This document shows positions 57,662 to 64,000 of a stretch of 64,000 bases of DNA, one piece after another. The translations under genes and the position numbers were made by a program. Origin of the DNA: Bacillota bacterium (GTDB lineage: Bacteria > Bacillota > Clostridia > Christensenellales > SZUA-584); contig JAEWTL010000085.1 of assembly GCA_023459495.1 (NCBI GenBank), positions 196,143-260,142 of the forward strand, given 5' to 3'. Numbering within the stretch: position 1 is the stretch's first letter; each line of letters starts with the position of its first letter. A model generated the notes under the pieces. The model saw only the letters and a list, made by a program, of their open reading frames with translations, was not told the origin of the DNA and did not search any database.

Positions 57662-57690
57662 ATTATTTCCATTATTTCTTGTTTTGTCAA
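57662..57690 (-). promoter_or_regulatory. Sigma-A promoter for the padR operon
   Basis: On the minus strand TTGACA (57690-57685), 17-base spacer, AATAAT (57667-57662). Confidence 0.75.
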
Positions 57691-57696
57691 GAGTAA

Positions 57697-57724
57697 AATA
57701 AAAAAGCCGCCCTTTCAGGCAGCT
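57697..57724 (-). terminator. Terminator of the dnaD-isomerase run
   Basis: On the minus strand AGCTGCC/GGGCGGCT pair around TGAAA and are followed by six T. It separates the isomerase gene from the padR promoter. Confidence 0.75.
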
Positions 57725-57750
57725 AGTTTGATATAAAAGTCTGTTGGGCC

Positions 57751-58542
57751 TTATGCCAGCGCGTCCATGAAGGCCTTATACTGCGCGAATGCGATGCCCG
57801 GCTCCTCGAGCGAAAGGTCCCACCGCTTCACCCATTCGAGCGAATAGAAGCCATCGTAGCCCGCTCTTTTCAGCAGCTTGACGATGCGCGCTACGGGCAG
57901 ATCGCCTTCGCCCAAAAGGCGGTAGCGGGCCTTGCCGTTTTCCATCACGGAGTCCTTGATGTGTACGTGGCGGATATACGGGGCAATGTTGTTGATCGTG
58001 TACTCCGGGTCCTCGTTGAAGTAGCGGTACGGGTGGTGGATATCGTAGAGAATGCCGATATTTTTGGTCTTGATCTCATTGAACATCAACCCCAGCACCT
58101 TGGTTTTAGCATAAAAACCATTGGTTTCGATGAGCGGCATAACCCCCTTGCCCGCGGCATACTGGGCAATCTCCCGCAGGTTGGCCGCGATGACGCGGGG
58201 ACGCACCTCGTCAGAAGGGGCGGGTTCCCTGTCTGCGAGCAGCCGGATGTACGGCGCGCCGAGCGCGCTCGCGGTATCCACGTACGCCTTGACGCTGTCC
58301 AGCACGTCCTCGGAATTCAGGTCACACGAGGATGCGAGGCACGGGATGGAAAGCGACAAACGGTTAAGCGTCTCGCGCGTTGCCGCAAGGTGCGCGGGTG
58401 AGAACGCGTCAATTGCCGGGGCATAAAGCTCGTTCTGGATGCCGCGGATCTCCACACCGTTGAAGCCTAAGTCCGAGGCGACTGATACGATCTCCGAAAA
58501 CGTCCACTCCGGGCATCCGAGTGTGGAAAAGCATGTCTTCAT
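57751..58542 (-). CDS. Sugar-phosphate isomerase/epimerase-like TIM barrel
   Basis: 263 residues of the xylose-isomerase-like (AP endonuclease 2) barrel family, as in IolE and IolI. Metal ligands are suggested by GVEIRGI, PLIETNG, ILYDIHHPYRY, HVHIKDS and FYSLEW. The substrate is unknown and no inositol genes are nearby. It starts 53 bases after pepF on the same strand and ends at the terminator at 57697. Confidence 0.87.
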   Translation of the reverse strand: MKTCFSTLGCPEWTFSEIVSVASDLGFNGVEIRGIQNELYAPAIDAFSPAHLAATRETLNRLSLSIPCLASSCDLNSEDVLDSVKAYVDTASALGAPYIRLLADREPAPSDEVRPRVIAANLREIAQYAAGKGVMPLIETNGFYAKTKVLGLMFNEIKTKNIGILYDIHHPYRYFNEDPEYTINNIAPYIRHVHIKDSVMENGKARYRLLGEGDLPVARIVKLLKRAGYDGFYSLEWVKRWDLSLEEPGIAFAQYKAFMDALA

Positions 58543-58595
58543 GGCCGTTCCTCCTTAAAAATAAGGTACTGCATTATATCGCGGGCAGCGCCCGA

Positions 58596-60377
58596 TTATA
58601 CGCCCATCACCTGCTTGAATTCAGCCAGCGCACGCGCGAACTCCTTCATGCAGTTGCGTATCGGCGCACCGTCCGTAAAGTCCACGCCCGCTTTTTTAAG
58701 CAGCTCCAGCGGATGGTCGCTGCCGCCGCTGCTCAGGAACGTGATGTACTGCTCCAGCGCGCCGGGCTGCTTTTCAAACAGCCGCGTTGCAATCATCACG
58801 GCCGAGGAGAAGCCGGTAGCGTACTTGTAGACGTAGAACGAGTTGTAGAAATGCGGGATACGCGCCCATTCCAGAGCGATGGTATCGCAGGTTTTCATGC
58901 CATCTCCGTAATACAGCGCGTTGAGCGCCTTGTATTTTGCCGAGAGCGACTCCTGATTGATCGGCTCACCCGCATCGTTCATGCCGTGCGCGGTGCGCTC
59001 GAACTCGGCGAACATGGTCTGGCGCAGCACGGTGGTACGGAACTGGTCGATGTAGTGGTTCAGCACGTGCTTTTTCAGCTTCTCGTCGCCGTGCTGCAGC
59101 AGATACCGCGTGAGCAGCACCTCGTTGACTGTGGAGGCCACCTCCGCAACGAATATAGTATACTGCGCGAGCGGATAGGGCTGCGCTGCGTCCGAATGGT
59201 AAGTGTGCATCGCGTGACCGAGCTCATGCGCGATGGTATATACGCTGTCAAGGTCGCTGCGGTGATTCAGCAGCACGTACGGATGCGAACCGAAAGCGCC
59301 CCAGGAGTACGCGCCGGTGGTCTTGCCTTCGTTCTCAAACACGTCCATCCAGTGCTCGTCGCGGGCGCGCTGCAGCAGCTTGCGGTAGTCCTCGCCGAGC
59401 GGCTCCAGCGCTTTGAAGATGATATCAAGGGATTCCTCGTACGAATACTTCTTCTCGGTATCGCCCACAAGCGGCACGTAAATGTCGTACATGGCGATGT
59501 CGTCAAGGCCGAGTATCTTCTTGCGGGCATCCACGTAGTCGTACATCACGGGCAGGCTCTCGTGGATGGTATTGATTAAGCCGTCGTAGAGTGAAACAGG
59601 CACATCGTCCGCGAACAACGCCTGCTCCAGCGCGCTCCCGTAGTTGCGGGCTTTGGCATAGAATGCATCCTTCTTGATGCTGGTGCCGTAGGAGGTAGCG
59701 ATGGTGTTGATGTTGTTGCGGAAGCTGGTGTAATATGTTTCGAACGCATCCCTGCGCACGTTGCGATCGCGGTGCTGCATAAGCTCCAGGTACTTCGCGT
59801 GTGTGAGCTGCACGTCGCCTTCAGGTGTCTTGACCGTGCCGAACTTCATGTCCACGCTCTCCAGCATGGTGAAGATCTCCTTGGCGCCAGCGGCGAATTC
59901 GGCGCTCATGGAGAGCAGCTTTTCCTCCGCTTCGCCCAGCACATGGCTCTTCTGCCGGATCAAATTGCGGATCATGAACGCGTAAGGCGCAAGGCGCGGC
60001 TCTTCGGCAATAAAGCCCAGCAGCTTTTCATCGCTCTCCTTGAGCAGCGTTGGCGCGACATACGAGGTTTCGCCGGATACCGCAACATAGAGCGACCACG
60101 CGCGCTCCGTCATACCCTGATAGCGGGTATTGCCGTTGTCCTCGTCGCGTCGCATTTTGGCGTATACGAAGATGCGCTCACAGAGCAGCGCGGACTCGTC
60201 AATTTTGATGAGCGCGTCAGCCAGCGCCGCGGCACTGCTGGTCAGGCCGTCCTTGAGCGCAGCTAAAGAGGGAAGCGCTCCCTGCAGACTGCCAAAGTCC
60301 TTCTCCCACTGTTCGTCGGAGGGGAATATGGCGGTTAAGTCCCACTTGTATTTGTTTTCGATCTCGCTTCTTTTCAT
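58596..60377 (-). CDS. pepF: Oligoendopeptidase F (M3 family)
   Basis: 593 residues, close to the usual 600. Cytoplasmic zinc peptidase acting on short peptides. The N-terminal region KYKWDLTAIFPSDEQWEKDF and the catalytic HExxH in IAHELGHAMHTYHSD are typical; the third ligand lies about 25 residues on in the FVAEVASTVNEVLLT segment. GGAGG lies five bases before ATG 60377; a longer frame from 60416 lacks a site. Follows dnaC by 48 bases. Confidence 0.95.
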   Translation of the reverse strand: MKRSEIENKYKWDLTAIFPSDEQWEKDFGSLQGALPSLAALKDGLTSSAAALADALIKIDESALLCERIFVYAKMRRDEDNGNTRYQGMTERAWSLYVAVSGETSYVAPTLLKESDEKLLGFIAEEPRLAPYAFMIRNLIRQKSHVLGEAEEKLLSMSAEFAAGAKEIFTMLESVDMKFGTVKTPEGDVQLTHAKYLELMQHRDRNVRRDAFETYYTSFRNNINTIATSYGTSIKKDAFYAKARNYGSALEQALFADDVPVSLYDGLINTIHESLPVMYDYVDARKKILGLDDIAMYDIYVPLVGDTEKKYSYEESLDIIFKALEPLGEDYRKLLQRARDEHWMDVFENEGKTTGAYSWGAFGSHPYVLLNHRSDLDSVYTIAHELGHAMHTYHSDAAQPYPLAQYTIFVAEVASTVNEVLLTRYLLQHGDEKLKKHVLNHYIDQFRTTVLRQTMFAEFERTAHGMNDAGEPINQESLSAKYKALNALYYGDGMKTCDTIALEWARIPHFYNSFYVYKYATGFSSAVMIATRLFEKQPGALEQYITFLSSGGSDHPLELLKKAGVDFTDGAPIRNCMKEFARALAEFKQVMGV

Positions 60378-60425
60378 GAATGCCTCCGGAAAGATATTTG
60401 TTTTCAGTATGCCCAAATCGCCATG

Positions 60426-61346
60426 CTAATAGCGGATATCGCGTCCGCGGAAGATGAGCTTTTCGGAATGGCCCGTGTCCATCAGCCGCGAGTGGATGCG
60501 CTCTCCATAGCGCTCGTTGATACTGGCAAAATCCAGGTTGGTTGCAATCACGGTGTGCAGCCCTGCGCTGCTGCGTTCGTTGAGCAGGTCAAAGAAGTAC
60601 TCGATGGTTACGTTGCGCGTCATCGGCTCTGTGCCAAGATCGTCGATGACGAGCAGCGGCACGCTGAAAACCGCGTCGAGGTCGACGTTTTCGCCAAGGC
60701 GGTCGCTGTGGAACAGCGAGAACAGCCGGTACGCGGTGTAGCCCGCCGCAGAATATCCGCGTTCGAGCACACGCCGCTGAATGCAGCGCGCAGTGTACGT
60801 CTTTCCAAGGCCGGTGCCGCCCGAGATCAACAGAATCTGCCTGCAGTCGGGAAAGCTGTCCGCCCAGATCATGGTGATGCGCTTATACTGCGCCATATAG
60901 TCACGTTGCGATTTCCCGTTTTCGAAGGGCTCGTCAGAAAACCGCGTGAGATCAAATTTTTCAAAGCTGACGTCGCCGCCCGTAAAGCGAGCGTCGTCCA
61001 GCCGGGTATCCAGCCGGTAGCGCGAGTAGCATTCGCAGCGCCGCGAGTCGCTTCGCATTCCGGTGTCACGGCAGGCGAGGCAGGTGTAGATGGGGTCCAG
61101 ATAGTCCGCAGGGAAGCCCGCTTCGGCAAGCTGCGAATCGGCCTGTTGCAGCAGTTCGTTCAGTGCCGCCGCGTCAAAGGCTTCTCCGCCCACAGTTTTG
61201 CTGATGCGTTCCAGTTGGACCGCGCGAATGCGCTCGTGCAGGCGCTTAAGCTCCGGCAGCGTGCCGTATACTTCCTCCTGCCTGCGCCGTTGCTCCGCTT
61301 CGTTTCTGCGCCGGATGCTTTCGTATACCTCGTACACCTCAGCCAC
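60426..61346 (-). CDS. DnaC/DnaI-type AAA+ helicase loader
   Basis: 306 residues. An N-terminal coiled coil (EVYESIRRRNEAEQRRRQEEVYG) precedes a zinc-binding-like segment CLACRDTGMRSDSRRCECY and an AAA+ domain with Walker A GGTGLGKTYTA, Walker B LLVIDDLGTEP and the sensor I stretch VIATNLDF. It loads the replicative helicase DnaB. I start at GTG 61346, which has AAGGAG nine bases upstream and overlaps the dnaD-like stop by eight bases, so the two are coupled. Confidence 0.9.
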   Translation of the reverse strand: MAEVYEVYESIRRRNEAEQRRRQEEVYGTLPELKRLHERIRAVQLERISKTVGGEAFDAAALNELLQQADSQLAEAGFPADYLDPIYTCLACRDTGMRSDSRRCECYSRYRLDTRLDDARFTGGDVSFEKFDLTRFSDEPFENGKSQRDYMAQYKRITMIWADSFPDCRQILLISGGTGLGKTYTARCIQRRVLERGYSAAGYTAYRLFSLFHSDRLGENVDLDAVFSVPLLVIDDLGTEPMTRNVTIEYFFDLLNERSSAGLHTVIATNLDFASINERYGERIHSRLMDTGHSEKLIFRGRDIRY

Positions 61347-62769
61347 GGCCGCCTGCTCCTTCTTCCGCGAACGGGTCCAGTGCGAGGTGGTCCAGATTCT
61401 CAACCGGGCGTTCAAATGATGCGCGCTTTCCCGTGGTTTGCCCGTATTTGCGCGTCTCGCCCTGCGCGTCGGTCAACGTCCGCACACCCGCGTTGTGCCA
61501 TCCCGTGAGCACGCTGTTGAGATACCGGTACGGGTTATCGGAAAGCGAGCTGATCTCCGCGGCGAGCAGTATCGCGTCGTGGGAGATGGCCCAGTCTTTG
61601 TTCCACTTTGTATAGGCACGCCGGTGCGCATCGGTGATGGGGCAGGGGTGGCCCGTGGCGCTCAGAACCGCAGCGACGGAGCTGTCCTGTGCCTTCTGTG
61701 CGGCGATCAGCGTCTCCGCTTCCTCTGGACGCTGCACGCGGTTGTTATACCAGTCGGTCAGAATATCGTCCATGTAAGGCAGGGGCAGCTTTCCGCGCGA
61801 TGCGAGCAACCGGGCCGCAGCAGAAAGCATGTCCATGCCATAGCCAAATACGCTTGTCCACTTGCGGTACAGGCTTTCGTATTCCAGCGTAGGCCGCGCC
61901 GCCGGTTCACCCAAAATGCGCATCAGTTCCTGAATGTCCTTCGAGGCGCTCTCGGTCTGCGATTTCTTTTCACTGATCTGGCGCGAGGTGATATTGCCGT
62001 CGTCGTGCAGCCGCTCCAGAATGCGGTCGAGGTATTTCATACTGGGTTCCCGCGCCGCGGTGGTATGGCTGCATGCGGTCAGCACGGCCTCTAGTGTAAA
62101 GCCCCATTCGCGCGTCCACTTGTCAAACAGCGCCGCTTCGTCCTGTGTGGGACCGCGGCTCGTGATGCCAAGACGTGAGAGCACACGCGGCACGCCTGAG
62201 GATGCCTCCTTGAGCGCCGCAATCTTCTCCACGGCTTTTTGCTCCGTGTCGATATGGTCCTCCTCGGCCCACGACTGGGCGACCTTATCCATATACGCCA
62301 CGGACACGCGCTTGCCTTTGAGCGCGATGCAATACTCCGCGAGGCGCAGCACCACAGCCTTAGGCAGGCGGAATATATCGGTATAATCGTAAATCTTCAG
62401 GTATTCGTGGGGAGAAAGCTGGCGGGAGCCGAACAGCTCCTGCAGCCGTTGGTTGAATTCACGCTCAGTGTAAAGCTCGTCGCCCGCGGGCTCGCGCATG
62501 AACTCGCCGAATTCAAGGCAGAACTCCGCGCCGTTGACAATGCGGGCAAAGCCTTTCTTCTGCCAGTATTCGAAAGCGGCGAAAACTTCGTCCGAGGGCA
62601 GACCGAGGCGCGCACAGAATATATCAAGATCAACAGCCTGATGCCCCGATGCGTGCATCAGCCCCAAGAGGTATGCGGCAGCGTACTTGTCCGGCGCGTC
62701 CGCACAGCATTCTATAAAGCGGTTGGGCACGGCAGTACTCTTTGCGTTGTTCTTGAGCTGAAGCTGCAT
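61339..62769 (-). CDS. DnaD-domain primosome protein with four DnaD-like modules
   Basis: 476 residues. The N-terminal winged-helix part covers about 1-110 (FCARLGLPSDEVFAAFEYWQKKGFARI). Four segments then end in the DnaD_2 signature Y-x-x-x-h-x-x-W or close to it: YMDKVAQSW, YLDRILERL, YMDDILTDW and YLNSVLTGW. Most DnaD/DnaB proteins have one or two. It probably remodels DNA at the origin or at stalled forks and recruits the helicase loader encoded next. GGGGAGG precedes the ATG. First gene of the run. Confidence 0.9.
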   Translation of the reverse strand: MQLQLKNNAKSTAVPNRFIECCADAPDKYAAAYLLGLMHASGHQAVDLDIFCARLGLPSDEVFAAFEYWQKKGFARIVNGAEFCLEFGEFMREPAGDELYTEREFNQRLQELFGSRQLSPHEYLKIYDYTDIFRLPKAVVLRLAEYCIALKGKRVSVAYMDKVAQSWAEEDHIDTEQKAVEKIAALKEASSGVPRVLSRLGITSRGPTQDEAALFDKWTREWGFTLEAVLTACSHTTAAREPSMKYLDRILERLHDDGNITSRQISEKKSQTESASKDIQELMRILGEPAARPTLEYESLYRKWTSVFGYGMDMLSAAARLLASRGKLPLPYMDDILTDWYNNRVQRPEEAETLIAAQKAQDSSVAAVLSATGHPCPITDAHRRAYTKWNKDWAISHDAILLAAEISSLSDNPYRYLNSVLTGWHNAGVRTLTDAQGETRKYGQTTGKRASFERPVENLDHLALDPFAEEGAGGRG

Positions 62770-63072
62770 ATTTTTCCTCCCCGAATCGTATATGTATCAT
62801 ATCACAAAGAACGTCTTTTTGGGATACAAATTTCCGTATTTTATTAAAATCACACAGCCCGTCAGCTATGGATTCATGTAATGGGATAAATTTCATATAC
62901 AGTTATCCCGATTGATGTAATTATAAAAAACAATAATGACGATATAAACAATATGAGATGATAGTTGGGACTTGAACAGTAGAACCGGAGCTGCAAAGGA
63001 TGGTACAGACAGCAAGTTCACTCCTAGTGTGACGGAATATGGTTGAGTATTTATGATAAGCGGGGAATGCAA
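62770..63072. other. Gene-free region between divergent dnaD and the chemoreceptor gene
   Basis: About 300 AT-rich bases with no credible gene. It must hold promoters for both neighbours; a TATGAT on the minus strand near 62795 is the only hint. No clear hairpin or repeat was seen. Confidence 0.5.
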
Positions 63073-64000
63073 ATGAAAAAAGTAAAGACCAGGAAAATCG
63101 GAACCAGAATCGTACTGTTGTCTGTCGGCATCATTGCAGTCATTATGCTGTCGGCTTTTTCGGTCATTATTTTAACAACCGTGCAGACTACGGAACAAAG
63201 CATGGACGAAAGCATCGCCGGACAAGCACAGATGGATGCAGCATCGGTCAAGACAATGCTGGAAGAGCCATTGTATATGGCAAGATCTATTTCTCAAAGC
63301 ATGCAGGGTTATGAAACCGTGGTGTTCAGCTACAGGCGTAATTTCTTTGATAACATTTTGCGTAACGTATTGGAAGAGAATCCAAATTATCTTGGCGTAT
63401 GGTCCTGTTGGGAACCTAATGTACTGGATAATCTGGATAATAAATATGCGAATTCTGATACATCGGACAATACCGGGCGATATATCCCGTATTATTACTG
63501 GGCGGACGGAAAAGTCGCTTTTACTCCCTTGACGGATTATGAGACAGAAGGCGCGGGCGATTATTATTTGCTGGCGAGGAACTCCGGGCAGGAAACCATA
63601 TTGGAGCCATACGAATATGAGATCGACGGAAAGAAAGTGTTACTGACTACGGTTGCTGTACCGATCAAAGATAAATCAGGTAAGGTCGTGGGAGTTGTAG
63701 GGATCGATCTGGCACTCTCGGACCTTCAGGGGATGAGCTTCGACAACGGCGGCCTTGAGACCACCAAGACTTATGTGCTTTCTAACAGCGGCATTTACGT
63801 GATCAGTCCGGACAGCGAAGCGGTGGGAACTTCGATTTCAAGCGGCGGCCAGGCAGATTCGGGCAATATACTTTCCGCCATTGCCGCCGGACAGGGGTAC
63901 CGGAATGACAGCATTTCACAGGCAACCGGAGAACCGGTAAAGGTGGTATACGCACCGGTCACCATCGGAAAAACCACAACGCCCTGGTCGGTTGCCATCG
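63073..64000 (+). CDS. Cache-domain transmembrane receptor, probable chemoreceptor (C-terminus outside window)
   Basis: The first 309 residues are visible. An N-terminal transmembrane helix (IVLLSVGIIAVIMLSAFSVIIL) leads into an extracellular double Cache domain: NPNYLGVWSCWEPNVLDN, YIPYYYWADGKVAFTPL, YYLLARNSGQETILEPYEYEIDGKKVLLTTVAVPI and GVVGIDLAL. This architecture is typical of methyl-accepting chemotaxis proteins, but HAMP and signalling domains lie beyond the window, so a histidine kinase or diguanylate cyclase is not excluded. Two in-frame ATGs (63067, 63073) share a GGGG site; the second has better spacing. Confidence 0.85.
   Translation, partial: MKKVKTRKIGTRIVLLSVGIIAVIMLSAFSVIILTTVQTTEQSMDESIAGQAQMDAASVKTMLEEPLYMARSISQSMQGYETVVFSYRRNFFDNILRNVLEENPNYLGVWSCWEPNVLDNLDNKYANSDTSDNTGRYIPYYYWADGKVAFTPLTDYETEGAGDYYLLARNSGQETILEPYEYEIDGKKVLLTTVAVPIKDKSGKVVGVVGIDLALSDLQGMSFDNGGLETTKTYVLSNSGIYVISPDSEAVGTSISSGGQADSGNILSAIAAGQGYRNDSISQATGEPVKVVYAPVTIGKTTTPWSVAI

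Noticed and set aside
1..64000. Prophage, insertion sequence, defence island or antibiotic gene cluster
   Set aside because: No transposase, integrase, phage structural, restriction, toxin-antitoxin or NRPS/PKS genes were seen; the PhzF-like and APH-fold proteins are single housekeeping-type genes.

Overview
The window reads as chromosomal DNA of a spore-forming, fairly GC-rich member of the Bacillota (class Clostridia in a broad sense). The evidence is a SpoVB/MurJ-type flippase, YidC/SpoIIIJ with Jag, a SpoIID-domain exoprotein, Gram-positive PurR, FloA with a short NfeD, DnaD/DnaC-type primosome proteins, an archaeal-style split glutamate synthase, and the gene order glmU-(HAD)-pth-mfd-prsA. 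I cannot name the species. I found no rRNA, tRNA, CRISPR array, transposase or prophage. Most genes are housekeeping; the unusual content lies in RNA regulation, repeats and surface proteins.

Region 1 (1-9.3 kb): a cut-off zinc-ribbon membrane protein, a Cys-rich Gln/Glu-repeat protein, an M15 peptidase lipoprotein, an APH-fold kinase, a SpoVB-like flippase, a ferritin-like/VIT1 metal transporter, phosphofructokinase, a fluoride channel (crcB) behind a fluoride riboswitch, and a lipoprotein with an HExxH zincin motif.

Region 2 (9.3-25.8 kb): tyrS preceded by a 29-codon leader peptide with three consecutive Tyr codons and an attenuator; then glmU, a HAD phosphatase, pth, mfd and a PrsA-like foldase lipoprotein in one run. 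A PNPOx-like protein and gpsA follow, then a PAS-GAF-GAF sensor, sn-glycerol-1-phosphate dehydrogenase, purR and murC.

Region 3 (25.8-41 kb): a 1134-residue SpoIID/SH3/repeat surface protein stands divergent from an ECF sigma factor and its RsgI-like membrane anti-sigma factor. Next come a repeat-bearing membrane protein, floA and nfeD on the minus strand, a manganese (yybP-ykoY) riboswitch in front of a P2-type cation ATPase, a PHP phosphatase, and ktrB-ktrA.

Region 4 (41-46.5 kb): a five-gene split glutamate synthase operon (amidotransferase, ferredoxin-fused FMN synthase domain, polyferredoxin, FAD/NAD oxidoreductase, GXGXG domain) behind a structured leader with a terminator.

Region 5 (46.5-64 kb): a YdeI-like gene between twin terminators, a frameshifted propeller gene, a PhzF protein, a CPBP protease with a Pro/Tyr repeat tail, an aminotransferase, a QueG-like protein and DUF1294. 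Then the rpmH-rnpA-yidD-yidC-jag cluster (dnaA is not next to it), a PadR regulator with a frameshifted membrane gene, a minus-strand dnaD-dnaC-pepF-isomerase run, and the start of a chemoreceptor-like protein.

A modular set of intergenic hairpins sharing stem and linker sequences occurs at four places (6.9, 10.9, 43.9 and 53.9 kb). Two of these lie inside operons. I do not recognise it as a described element.
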